Shown here: piece after piece, positions 12,059 to 23,796 of the stretch
Position numbering within the stretch: the stretch's first letter is position 1
How the letters are laid out: every line of letters starts with the position of its first letter
Origin: Collybiopsis luxurians FD-317 M1
Taxonomy: Eukaryota > Basidiomycota > Agaricomycetes > Agaricales > Omphalotaceae
DNA: 64,000 bases
Assembly: GCA_000827265.1 (NCBI GenBank)
Contig: KN834788.1
Coordinates: 62,001-126,000 of the forward strand
Reading direction: 5' to 3'
Position numbers and translations under genes: made by a program
Notes under the pieces: model-generated
Databases searched by the model: none
Told to the model about the DNA's origin: nothing
What the model saw: only the letters and a program-made list of their open reading frames with translations

Positions 12059-14005
12059 GCCCTTTTGTGTATGATATTAGCTAGTCGCTGGCAGTTGGAC
12101 GCTGATGTCTTCGTCTTTCCTGCTCTCTATCTGTAGCAAACTCCATGTCCGTTCGATACCATTAATGGACTATTGTCTACGACTCCTGCAAGTGGTGCAA
12201 TTACGATCGCAATCAGGAACCCTATTTTTTTTTATCGATCCGACAAGCGGACAATGCTCCAAGGACCGGAAAGGGGCAGCTAACTACTGCGACATCATCT
12301 TTACTGAGTCGGGCTTGAAATTATACTGTAGTGAGTTTGCATTTCCTGCTACAACGTGTATGTTATTCGTTCTTGACGTTGATCTACCAAAGACTCTTGA
12401 AAATGAACGTAGTAAGAGGGGCACTAGTATGCTATCCAATCAGCCTCCATCCTTGAATTTATGCATGACTCTTGAAATTTCTATTTTGTAAAACTCCAAT
12501 GCCAACTCTTTGGTTCGCCGTTTCTGTCTGTCAAATGTCCAATCTGAGTCGATGCTACTAACACGTTTATCGAATGTGCTCCCCTGATTTGTTGAAGACG
12601 GGAGCCGAATCTCTTCTTTAAACAACTCACGCTTGTTGCTCTGAGCCCAGTTTGCGTGTAAAGCCATCAAAGCCGGTGAGTCTTGTTTTATCCCTTTTCA
12701 AATCGTGGACTAGGCATAAACAGTAAATTCTGGCAAACTTTCCCACTCAACAGGGTTGTAATACGCCTTCTGAATTCATTTGGCTCAGACTGATGGCGTC
12801 AAATGCAACACCATCGTTGTAGCTGTTACTAATGGATATTCTACATACCAGAGAGGTATTCTATCAAACACGATATCGCAAAATGGCGTGAGACTGTCTC
12901 ATGTGGTCACGGGAACTCAAGTAGCATGCGGGCTCTCTGAGTCTTTTCCCCCATCTTCCGGTCTGATCTGAGCAGTTCAAGAGTCGATAGCTGGAAATAG
13001 TAAGGGTTAGGCTTCGGATGTGCAATCGTTAATCGGTAGCTTCATGATTCTCGCTTAGGTTGGGTGGTCTGTGCAACGGTATGTCAGTTCTGATTCCTGA
13101 ACGTGTCATATACTTAAACTGGTATGCTTCTATCCATGTTCCTTTCAACGGAATCAGAAACCCATTTCGTTGACTTGCATGTACACTCATCACACCGCAT
13201 CTGAACAAATATTCAGTTCCCCGTATGCGAGATACAGCCGGACGTTCGAAAAGAAAAATTGGTTCATCCCGATGTCATCTTTCCTGAACAAGAATTTGCA
13301 CGATAAGGCTGAACCGGGTCTGATCATAATATCTTATTTTGCGTACGCCGCTAGATAGATAGATGGTTCGCGCGATCGTGCTCCGCTGTTCATTAACGTG
13401 CTGGAAGTGAAGCTCAATATAGACAATCGGCTCATGATGTACGCTCCGTGTAGGAGTTCCGAAGGTCCCTCTCCAGGAATAAAGAGGTACGTTCGTCCAA
13501 GGCCTCTCCCGAGTGGTACTGGTAATAATGGTTTCCAGTCTTTTGGAAACATGATCGCGAAGAACGTGAGATATTCAACATATCAATTAATCAACCTAGG
13601 ATTCGGGCAGTGCAAAACTGCCTATCCAACCAGAAGGTCACCGTCTGTGCGGCTTCTAACGGGGGCGGTTCAGATCCTATTCTCGAAGTTATCACACTAT
13701 CCCGCATCTCTGAAATACGATATCTCTCGATTTCTCAATTTGAAGACGCACGACCTACGCCTCCACACGATGGCTATGATCTGCAAAATTTTATTTTAGC
13801 CTCTGTGATTTCTTGCTGGAATGTATTATGGAGGGTGGATCTTATTGATGGCAATCAACAAATGCAAAAGCACCGTATGCGTGAGCCTCTGGGAGTCAGA
13901 CTGGCACAAACGAACGGCGTTGTAGAGAGTGCACATACAAACAAACATCGTCCCGTAGAGTATAAGACTGACTTTGGTTCCCTTTTATCTAACTCATTCC
14001 GCAAC
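12059..14005. other. Intergenic, no supported gene
   Basis: About 1.9 kb before the 3' end of ODC1. Open frames at 12105-12491, 12780-12971 and 13398-13799 show no domain. The long plus-strand frame from 13610 is antisense to ODC1 over its second half. Confidence 0.45.
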
Positions 14006-15644
14006 CTAGCAGCAGGTCTTACTGAGAATTCCCCATACCTCTTCGCCTTCCTTACCGGCACCAGTCGTGTAGAGAACACGACTGGCATCAAAGCCGTTGA
14101 ACTTGGTTACCCCGCACAGTGTGTACGCGCCCATGTTTATGAATCCCAACCAGTCACCTACACCCAATCCGCGCGGGACCATTGTCCAAGGATTTACGCA
14201 GTCAATGGAGTCAAGCGTCGGCCCCCAGATACTGGCAGGTTCCTTTTCTTCGTCTGGAAACTCGAACGACTTGCCTTTGGCGATTACAAAGGGGATTGCA
14301 ATTTTTCGGTCCAACAAAACGTTGTTCAGTCCCCCGTACGTGCCATCGTTCAGGTATACTAGAACGATGGATGTTAAAAATCAATCTGATGATAATAAAG
14401 CTTGTAGAAAACTCACGCATCAAGTCTGCGACAGTAGCTCCCTCCTTTCCAGGCACTGGTATGTTCGGCTGAACAAAGTCAACCCCCGAGATTGGAGCTC
14501 GACGGGCAATAATATTTGTCGCCAGGGTGAACGCTTTGGTCACATAAAAGCGCCCAGGCTCGCCGATGACCTCAAAGCCTTTTGGACGATCAGCGATGGG
14601 AAAATGTTCCAGGATAGCACTCGAGAGGATGCGAGCATTCTCCTCAAAAAGATTGACAGTGGAGTTTTGCATGAGTTTGTCCTCGAAGCCACCTCCGATG
14701 TCCAGGAGTGTGAACTCGTAGCCCACCTCCTTGCCAAAGTCGAAGGCTTGACGTGCGCGCGCGACAGAGTCGGCAAAAATCATCGGCTCGGAACATCCGC
14801 TGCCAACATGGAAGCTTACGCCAATGACGTTCAAGTGCAACTCCTTGGCTCGCTTCAGCAGCGAAGGAACGACCGCAAGGTGAGCACCGTACTTGCAGCT
14901 CAACGGCCAGTGGCTTCGGCTGTCATCCGCGAGGATACGAAGTACAAGCTGCGAACTCGGATAATGTTGTGCAATTTTGTCCAGTTCGTCCATGTTGTCA
15001 AAGGTCGATATCATGACACCTAATCTGGCTGCTCCGCGAATGTCCGAAATGAATTTGCAAGGACTGGCAAAGATGATGCGTTGTGCTTGGGTAGAGGGAT
15101 TGGGAACCCGATAAGATGGACCTAGAGCAGCAATGGCCATGTTGATCTCAGTTAGGGATGCGCAGTCGAAATTTGCACCTAAGCCTGCGAGAAGGCGAAG
15201 GACGTTAGGGTCTGGGTTGCACTTAATGGCTGGGATGCTGTGAATAAGGAGACTGGGCATATACAGGGAGGAGACAGTGTGTTACCGTAGAATGGGCGAA
15301 TGTCGGGCAAAAACTGAACCCAGCGCTTGTGCTGCCGAAACACCGAGGACAAATTAGCAACAAAGAAAGAGCCATGGTCGGCACCTTCTGCGAAGGACTT
15401 GGCTATTTCCTGATGCATGTGCATGACAGTGTCACCACGGAGGACGGGCGGCAGAGCAGGCTCTGGAACAGTCGGCGAAGTCAGCCAACTCAAGGATCGT
15501 TGAAGCGACTTTGCTAGAGGCAAACTATTCAATTTATGAAGTAAATTTGTAGATGTATCATTAGGAAAAACCTCGCCTTGTCGGTTGTGCTATAGTACAC
15601 GATACATCATTAAAAAGCGAAGCTAGTGTTGTAACAAGAGACAT
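14006..15644 (-). CDS. Ornithine-decarboxylase-like PLP enzyme with catalytic Cys replaced (ODC1)
   Basis: Four exons (15644-15572, 15513-15286, 15229-14417, 14358-14006) give 488 aa, the length of a fungal group IV (alanine-racemase-fold) decarboxylase. Visible motifs are the PLP lysine in A-I-K-C-N-P-D-P (Lys103), F-H-V-G-S-G, the phosphate-binding D-I-G-G-G-F, G-E-P-G-R-F-Y-V, and the second-subunit aspartate in Y-L-N-D-G-T-Y-G-G (Asp376). In classical ODC the segment W-G-P-T-C-D holds the catalytic Cys; here it reads W-G-P-T-L-D (Leu420, codon 14215-14213), while ODC2 in this window keeps Cys. In known ODC this Cys protonates the product carbanion, so altered chemistry or substrate is likely. 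The reading frame is intact, so it does not look like a pseudogene. It is divergent from the SDR gene. Confidence 0.88.
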
Positions 15645-17317
15645 GGTTGTCGATTATCCATACCATCAAATGTTCGGGCTTATGTACTCTTTTGAGCATC
15701 GAAAGACAAGATATTCGGCTTTGCGCCGCAGAAGGGACATATACCTCTCCGAACGCACTCGTCATACGCATCTAGGCTGATCTATGAAGGTTTTCGTCGG
15801 CAGTTTACAGTTCTGTATGTACCAAAGTAAGCACGCTCTACATGGACGGCGTCCTGCCTGACATCGTAACTACTCCCACAAAGATCCATCATAATTGTCG
15901 AATTTCTGATAGTACATATGAGATTCAAGGCATCTTCTTTATTTTCTACCTTCAAGAAGCTTTTACCAATTTGGTTAAATAAATGTTTTTATCTTTCAGT
16001 AAAAAAACAACTACGCGACCAACTATGCACCCTGAAATGTTGGAGCTGTGTGCGAAGACTCCGCCCGACTACGGCAACGCACATGTGTCAGTGGACGAGA
16101 TGATAGACATTCTTGGAACTCGAATCACCTCGCACCGAACACATCAGAAAGGTGTTCTGCATCTTCCAATAGTCCCGAACCCCATGGATTCCTCAATCTA
16201 CAGATGTCGCAATCTTGCGCTCATTATTCAATGTCCGCTCGAAGATGTTCAAGTCTGCTATTATTATGTGAGAGATCTCGTTCGATAAAAACATACAGGG
16301 TCTGCCAGACACATCCTTTGCCATGAACGTTGGAGATATAGACTGGGATAACACAATTCATCTTTTCAGAAGAACACTCATTTCCCGCACGACGTCCGAC
16401 GGGGCAATCTCTTCTGGAACATGCGGCGCTAGAGTTCCAAGGAACTAGAGGCACCGAATATAGGTACCAGGTGATTAAAATATGACACTCGCTGGCCGGC
16501 TCGGACATTGTTGAGAACATTTAGGGTCGCGCATCTAAACATGGGAAATAGGAGTGCGATGTATTCCTTGTCTCTCACTCAAAGCGCACCTAAACCCTTG
16601 GACAAAGGAAAGAAAATTTTTTTTCCCTTCTTGATCCTCTCGTACTTCTCCCGAAACTGGAAAATTTTTTTTTGTATCCGGTCGAAGTATGCCCCTGTAG
16701 GTGAGAACATCGTAAGTTTGGACCCCGAACCCGGCCCGTTGACCCTCAACCCTCGGTTTAACGTGTTTAACTCTGCCTTCGTCAAGCGTTACTAGGTTCG
16801 CCGGACAGGTGATACCTTGCAATTACACCACCTGCTTCAACAGGCCCACCCTTCCGACCGATTGGGTCGGTTCCAGAGGGAAAGAAAGATGGAGCACATA
16901 CTATACCCGCGCAAAACTCACCTAGTAGCCCGAACAAATACCTACACTCTCATGGCCACAGATAAAAAAAACTTCTACCACGCACTTCTGGCACCCTCTT
17001 AAGCTTTCCGCGGTCGAATTAAATCGCTTGAGAACATGAGGTTGTACTTTGCACTTTAGGGACCCCTTGGAACACAACTTCAACGGTAGAGCTTCGGCAG
17101 GGATCTCCGACGTCAAGCTCAAAGCTAGCTCTCCTGCAGCATATCTGGCCCGGCTGGGGTCACCCAAATATAGAAAAATCAGTTAGAAAGGGCAGGCCGC
17201 AATCCGAATTGATGACTCTACTAGCAGTTAAATCATAGCATTTCGTGACTCGATGGTCTACTAGCCTATTGTCTTCTGCATCTCACACCATCCCACACGC
17301 CTTTCCTTCCTACCTCC
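15645..17317. promoter_or_regulatory. Divergent spacer between ODC1 and SDR, with A/T-run repeats
   Basis: A 1.67 kb spacer between two genes transcribed outward. It contains a frame at 15983-16288 with no recognised domain. Two copies of a GAAAA plus long T-run core (about 16610-16625 and 16660-16675) also occur elsewhere in the window next to genes. No defined transcription factor site is claimed. Confidence 0.4.
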
Positions 17318-18115
17318 ATGTCTAATAGTAAGCCAATTGCTGTTGTTGTCGGTGCCTCTCGGGGCATCGGTGCTGAGTTCGTGAAGCAGCTGAACGAGGC
17401 TGGCTACCACGTCGTTGCCACCGTTCGAAGACCTACGGTTGTTCTCGGCGCATCCAAGGTGATCGACTCGATCGAGTTAGGATCCGATGAAAGCATGGAG
17501 AGAGCTGGTCAAAGTGTCCCTGAAGCTGTAAGAGTCCTCTATTTCCCAAATACTCCAAGTTGTATAATAATATTCAGGATCTCCTTATTGTCAATGCGAG
17601 CATAGGTGATGACGAGATCTTGTTGAGCACAGACTCGAAGAAGCTAAACCATTATCTCGATATTAACGTCACCGGAACGCATCGCGCCATTCACGCCTTT
17701 CTTCCTGCACTTCGTGCGCGGAAGACCCGCAAAATCGTAGTGTTAGCCACGTTCTGTGGCTCATTCGAAGTTGCTGTCAATCGGCCCTTCCCTACCTTCA
17801 ATGGACCTTATGCAGTCTCAAAAGTTGCGCTCAATATGCTAGCGATTCAGTTCCATAGAGAGCTTGCCAAAGAAGCCTTTACTGTCATGCCCATCGGTGA
17901 ACCTGTTCTTGATCTTTCCGATCCGTAATTGACAATGAGCTTCAGATCCAGGTTGGGTTGACACGGATATGGGACGTTTAGCAGGTGACCCCCTCAAAGA
18001 AGGAGGTCATACCCCGGAGAATAGTATCAAAGGGATGTTGAAAGTGATTTCTTCGATAAAGCAAGATGATCCAATCCGTGTCTTGGATTATGCTGGAGAG
18101 GTTATCCCTTGGTAA
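17318..18115 (+). CDS. Short-chain dehydrogenase/reductase (SDR)
   Basis: Three exons (17318-17527, 17578-17896, 17952-18115) give 230 aa. The cofactor motif V-G-A-S-R-G-I-G lies at residues 11-18, L-I-V-N-A-S takes the place of the usual NNAG, and the active-site pair Y-A-V-S-K is at Tyr148 and Lys152. The C-terminus Y-A-G-E-V-I-P-W is typical of small cytosolic fungal SDRs, which reduce carbonyls or oxidise alcohols with NAD(P)H. The third exon is needed for W-V-D-T-D-M-G, which follows the active site in this family; the second exon left unspliced would stop at 17928. Substrate unknown. It is paired divergently with ODC1, which suggests a linked role. Confidence 0.87.
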
Positions 18116-19963
18116 AGCGGTCTGAATGAAAATGTAGGAATTACTGCTTCGTCTTTTGCGGTTACCCATAGCCGTTCTATGTATCCGTAACTTACTTCTC
18201 CACTACGAAGATAACACCTACCACAAATTTTGGAATTTTTTTTTGCGGTCAGCCCCGTCATGATCAGTCGCTGAATATATGTTTTTTCACTTTAAGTTTT
18301 GTCTCTTACGTGTCATGAACACGATTGTAAATGTAGCATTATTCAATAACAGCCTTTGTGTTGGATTTTTTCTTTCTTTTCTTATAGGGAACTTAAGACA
18401 AACTACTGACAACTCGAGCTAATCTTTATGATATAAGGAGCGCTTATTCAATTATGATTTATCGTATGTGAGATGATGTCAAGTCCACGTATTCATAGTT
18501 CTGTGCAGCGGAGGATCTGAGTGAGCGCTTGTACTCTAATCTCATATGATGATAGAATCCATCCTTTGAAGGGGCTGAGTTGGCAAATTCGCATCATGAT
18601 GCTTGAAATGGGGTAGGCTGGGATCCTCGAAGTGACTGAGATAGGTCGGTGAGCACAATGCATTTCACATATCCCAAGCTTGACCGGTGTATCTCCGCCG
18701 TTTATACTCGCTAGAATAGTCACAAAACATGAAGAGATGAGGTGCTTTGAATGGAAAATCTTGAGAAGGTTCTGATAACGGTGGCGAGGAAAGAGTTGAT
18801 TTTATTGCCGCTTCATTAGCCAGCTCCAGCCGCCTCAAGTGCTTCCTTTAGGCATTGAAGTGGACGTAAGACCAATTTGGGAATGTACAACAGTCTTTCT
18901 TCTTTTTTCTCAACGATATTTCCTCCGAGAAGTTTTGTCCTTTTTGGTTTGATTTGAAATCTTTGTTTTCCTTACCGAACTCGCGGAATCCCGTATGAAA
19001 AGGTGAAAGATTTACAGGCACATACAGCCTGAATAGCCTGTTTTTTTTTGATGAGATCTGTTCATATACTTCGATTTCTGGAATTACTTGGGTTTACAGC
19101 TCATGGAAACATCTTCATTCTCAAGGAATTGTCCATTAGGGGATGCTCACAAATTTTTTTATGTAGGTTAGTGCGGTGAAGATATGCTAGTGCGGACATC
19201 CTAATGTGCGACATCTTCTGGGCGGGGTAGCGCCGGCCCCGGATCAGCTCACGGAAAAGCAGGAAGATTCGAATTAAATGTGGCGAATACTTTATCTTTG
19301 CAGGGTATTCCAATAACTTGGTCCCAAATGACAAGAATTTCCTCGGCTCTGTAGATTATATTGGACTTATGACGCCAAGTCCACTTACAAAGGAGCAATG
19401 GATGGAAAGAACGATACAATGTAGCAGGTCCTCATAGATGATGTGACTCGATCAATATCTCGTCTACAAAGAGGCTTTCCATTATCCCTGCTGACATCGA
19501 TATGCTTCACGTATTGAATCTGGAGTGGGAACAATGAATGTTTCATTGAAAAAAAGAATTACAGTCAAATTGAGGTAAGAAATCACTCTCGGTACGGATT
19601 ACTTATCACGCCGAAATTTTGTCGATTTTCGTCTTCATTTGATGCAAAAGCTTCTTCGGTAGAATCCATCAAGGGAACTTGTGATCTAACCAGAGAGCAA
19701 TATGCACCGCAACGCCACATCATGCGTGCACCGAACAATGTTTCCCAACGAGAAGATAGGATCCAAGAATATCGTCCCTACATACTTGTTGGAGTCGTGA
19801 CCTTGGCGGAGACTCTATTTTTTTCATAATCCCATCCCGGGGCTCCCTGTGCGCTGTGAAGAGAAGGGATACTTACACTGGTCAGCTGATTATTTTTTTC
19901 CCAAAGTTCTGAAATTAGAAGAAGGGATTTTCCACTTTCATTCAAAAACCGTTACTTCCAATC
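18116..19963. other. Intergenic, no supported gene
   Basis: About 1.8 kb after the SDR gene. It is A/T-rich with several homopolymer T runs (18232-18243, 19041-19050) and no recognisable coding or RNA feature. Confidence 0.5.
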
Positions 19964-20500
19964 ATGCGTGCAACTAAAAGAACTTTCGGTCTCAATTGTA
20001 CATTTATACGTTTGCCAACAGGCTGCTATGAGAAAGCCGTGGTACAGTTGCGTCTATCGGATTTCCGAAAGGCAGCTCTTGATTTCGATTCCCTGTTCAG
20101 CCCTTCTTTTCAGGTGAATGAGGAAGACCGAGAGAAAGATTTAGGGTCCCTAACGACTGCCCGGTTGAAGTTGCTGTATAGATATTTTTCGCGTCGAGTG
20201 TGTTCTGATGTTCGCCAGGACTTGGCGTCCATTGCCGCTTTCAGAAGAGAGTTGTATCACTCGGAATTGTCGGCGAAAAATACTGACCTGGCTCCATTGG
20301 TCAGGGACGTACGAAGTGGTAAAATCGTAACTTATCAGCTTCCTCAATCTATGCTTTCGCTTTACTACTTAAGTATACAGACTCTTGTTAAGCACTCTAA
20401 CAGGACTGCTATTGCTTGTAGTAAATCTTACACCCCATTGGGAGTTCCCACTAAACTGTATCTTTCTTTTCTATCTAAAATACCCTCTTCGATCGCCTGA
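19964..20500 (+). CDS. Hypothetical ORF, 178 aa, overlapping the FMO 3' end
   Basis: An uninterrupted ATG-started frame of 178 codons. The N-terminal half holds a helix-like C-Y-E-K-A-V-V-Q-L-R-L-S-D-F-R-K-A-A segment resembling a TPR helix pair, but one repeat is not enough for a call. The last 73 bases overlap, on the opposite strand, the final exon of the flavin monooxygenase. The overlap and absence of a family make it doubtful, though an open frame of this length is uncommon here. Confidence 0.25.
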   Translation: MRATKRTFGLNCTFIRLPTGCYEKAVVQLRLSDFRKAALDFDSLFSPSFQVNEEDREKDLGSLTTARLKLLYRYFSRRVCSDVRQDLASIAAFRRELYHSELSAKNTDLAPLVRDVRSGKIVTYQLPQSMLSLYYLSIQTLVKHSNRTAIACSKSYTPLGVPTKLYLSFLSKIPSSIA

Positions 20501-23162
20501 ATTTCTGCGTGTATGGAAAATAGTACAACATCCATGCTAAGTCTCAAGAGCAAAATTTTTGAAAAACACGTACGTAGTGCAAGATGCTTGGAATAGAACC
20601 GGGAGACTCCTAGACCACCTTTTAAAACAAGGGCAAATGAATCTCAATGCAGAGTAGAATGAGGGAAGGATTCTTACCACACATGTACCAAAGATTAGGA
20701 ACTCCAAGGTCGCGCCATGTCCCATGAATCTCGAGTTCCTCATCGTGCCCCCAAATACGTTTACATTTATTCTCAACTTCTTCACCACATATACTTCCAA
20801 TGGCTTTACGAATGTCCCCTTGGACCCTAAAAATCCAAATAAAAGGCAAACAATAAAGTTTAGTCCGTCATACGTTTTTCTCCGTCTCGGTATGCTGGTA
20901 AATGCAAACTTGCCCTGTAGCAAAAATAATCACATCCCCTTCGAGATCACTTCCATCTTTAAATTTGAGTCCCGTGGGTGTAAAGCGCTCAATCGCACCC
21001 CCGTTCTTCAGCTTGATCTTACCGTCGGAGATGAGTTGGCTTGCTCCAACGTCTGTTGGGAGGAAGATTATGAGTCAATGGCGAACGTCGAGGCTTAGTA
21101 ATCCCACGGGCTCTCACCTATATAATGTCCACCCCTTCGACTATAAGCATTAAGGAACACACCAGCATCACCTGTGCCACGATTCAACTTGAATCCACGT
21201 TTTCGAAGTCCATTCAGAAGCTCTCTAAGTAGAACAAGCAGGCAATGATAAGGCTTATATGGAGAGAACCAACTTTCACATTGGAAGGAAGCAAGCACGC
21301 ACGTATCTATCGTCTCACAGTCAATCGTCTGTCTCTTCCCCATATCAGCCAGGAATGCCAAAGGGAAAGAGGATGAGATGATGTCAGCAACATCGGTTGG
21401 TGGTCCGTCTTCGTCATAGATGCCTTTTCGTAAGGAAGAAGAAGATAGAAGACAGCGAGTCAATGTATCAGTCAAAGGGATGATTGTGCATAAGGAAAGA
21501 GGTGAACCTTTGAAGAATACTTGTAAAAATGCTTTGTTAGATAGGATAAGGGTGGAGCTGCGCTGATACATTGTTACGTCTATGTAGAGTGGAGATGCAC
21601 GTCGGAACGTCAGAAGGTATTGATGGAAAACTAAAATTGAATTCCAAGGCAGCACCCACCTATGCCATTTGCGTACAAGTCTGCGGAGACGTCATGTGCT
21701 GTTGCAAAATATTGTTATCATTGACGTTTAGACAGGCAATATGACAGGAGATTTGTTTTGACCGACTAACCTGAGACGCCAGATCCCACTACGATAGCCT
21801 TCTTCCCTATGTAGTTTTGGGGACTCTTGTACGCCGTTGAGTGGAGGATTTCACCTCTGAATTCACTCTATGTATTTAATAATGAATTGAATCAAAACCT
21901 CAACAAATGGAAACAATGCTGAGCAGATAAACTCACCGCTCCAGGATACGTAGGTATCGTAGGATCGCAATCCCCGAATCCAATCGCAAACACGAGATGC
22001 TTGGAACGAACGACACGAGTGGAACCGTCTTTACGTACTACGGTCACCGACCAGATATTCGTCTTTGTGTCCTGACGCGCTTTAGATACGAGGGAGGAAG
22101 TCCAGACGTTGAGTTCTAGAGCGTCCACGTAACTTTCAAACCAATTGGCTAGCTGATGGAAATAGAAAATATTAATAAACCCGTGTTTGAATTGTATGAG
22201 AGTGAGCCAAAACCTTGATGGACGGTGCAAATACAGGCCATGATTCGGGGAACCTGAAAATGCAAAAACGAGCTAGGTAAGATCAACGACGGTAAGCTCG
22301 ATCAAGACTAACGGCATGTATGGCATATGATGATAGTCTAAGCATCGATTACCAGTCAGCCAGACGATTGAGAAGCAGGGGAAGAAGAAGCAGTAAGAAA
22401 AAGAGGCTCACAAACGGGGTCATGAGTGCACAGAGCATCATATCGATTCCTCCAGATATCACCAACCCTCGGATCCTTTTCGACGACTAAAGCAGAGATA
22501 CCGAGTACCTTGAGCCGAGCAGCGATTTCTAAGCCCGAATGACCTGCGCCAACGATGAGGACCGTTGGATCATTGTCAGTGAACTCGACCTCTTTACGGC
22601 GATGTTCAGCCCACGCGTGACCATGATTCTGAAACGGGTTTCGAAGTCTTTTGATCTGCTCTGGATGACCTTTGAGTTCGATAAGGTTGGTGAAGACGGT
22701 ATGGGCTTTGAATCCACCGCCCTCGATGGGGGAAAGTCGGAAAGTACCATTACCATGACCAATTTTGGTTTCGAATGTAAAAGTTGCGGATATCCAGCTT
22801 ATATCGGGATATGGATGTACGAGAGCAACAGAAGCCTCATCCAACTTCAACGCAGATACTTCCACCCCCGAAAGACGGTCTTCAAGAAACTGTTCGATCT
22901 TTTTCAATCCTTCAAATGTCCGAAAGTCCCAAGTCAGAGCAAGCAGATCTCTCCAGAAAGATTTTTCAACAAAGAGGGCGATGATATCTTTCGGATTGGA
23001 AGCGGTGACCGCGGTGGAAAAGGCAGAAAACCACTTGGACGCGACGAGCAAGACGTCGAGATCATCTGGAATGGGAGGAGCTTTCAGGTTAGCAAAGGTG
23101 GGCAGTGTACTCGATGGCGGATAGATAGACATCGTTCTTCGGATCAAGCCAGCTGGATCCAT
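20428..23162 (-). CDS. Flavin-containing monooxygenase (FMO type), 13 exons
   Basis: Exons: 23162-22412, 22337-22313, 22253-22214, 22152-21937, 21867-21771, 21698-21660, 21579-21508, 21423-21303, 21224-21118, 21052-20914, 20826-20678, 20618-20574, 20504-20428; 625 aa, no internal stop. An N-terminal region of about 200 residues resembling the NTF2/SnoaL-like part of fungal FMOs comes first. It is followed by the FAD motif V-G-A-G-H-S-G-L-E (204-212), then the FMO fingerprint F-R-G-E-I-L-H-S-T-A-Y (347-357) and an NADPH motif V-V-G-S-G-V-S. The Tyr ending the fingerprint fits an N- or S-oxygenating FMO rather than a Baeyer-Villiger enzyme. The C-terminal R-F-Y-S-K-H-L-A-L-Q-I-Q is family-typical. 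One exon is 25 nt, and the intron 20913-20827 starts with GC. Start chosen at M-D-P-A-G-L. Confidence 0.88.
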
Positions 23163-23796
23163 TTTATTTATTGAGCTTGACGCGCCCAAGAATGAGTCAC
23201 GTGCGTAGTTCAACTTTCATTTCCCGGAACTCGCTCGCTCAACGTAACACTCGCTCGCTACCCACTGATTGCTGCCAGTCATCGGACAACTGTTGCACTA
23301 GACTCGAATGTGACTTATGGGAACGGTGTAGCTTTGTTACCTGGCTTGCACGTGAAATAATCAACCATCTGTGGTTCTATCTCTCAGGTAGGTACACGCC
23401 AATGCCAGTACTGTCCTTACTGTCCAAGGCGCAACCGACCCCCATTCTTTTTCGGTATTCATTGCGGCAAAATACGAAAGCGCGATAGATTTAGAGTGTC
23501 AGGGGTCTTTCTATTTCAAAGTCCAGACGCTCACAGGAATCAATTCTTCATTATTCTGATTCGGACAGACCTTAAGAATTTGTATTCCTTCCCGCACCGT
23601 GTACCACGCCCCCTAAGATTCACATTGACAACTTCTTTACGCACATCCATCCAGGGGAAGAACATTGTTCGCATGCCCATTGAATACCAAACTTTACGTG
23701 TGCACGCAATCCCCACCACCTGGCTGAAGGAACAAAATGCGGCTCTAAGCGTCCCAAGATAACTCGAAGCGAGACAATTCGGAAACATAACTCGCC
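23163..23796. promoter_or_regulatory. Divergent promoter region, FMO / P450-1
   Basis: A 634-base spacer separates the FMO and P450-1 start codons, which face away from each other. It holds TGAGTCA (23193-23199) overlapping CACGTG (23198-23203), and a second CACGTG at 23349-23354. TGAGTCA is the Gcn4/CPC1 (amino acid starvation) and AP-1 type site; CACGTG is the bHLH E-box. A direct repeat of CTCGCTCGCT lies at about 23231-23260. Shared control of the two genes is inference. Confidence 0.45.

Noticed and set aside
13610..14362. Plus-strand open frame of 250 codons
   Set aside because: Its second half is antisense to the last ODC1 exon and it has no recognisable domain or splice partner.
14097..15023. 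Long plus-strand open frame (308 codons)
   Set aside because: It lies wholly antisense to ODC1 exon 3, whose conserved motifs fix the minus strand as coding.
22539..23174. Plus-strand frame of 211 codons over the FMO
   Set aside because: It is the mirror of FMO exon 1; no independent evidence.
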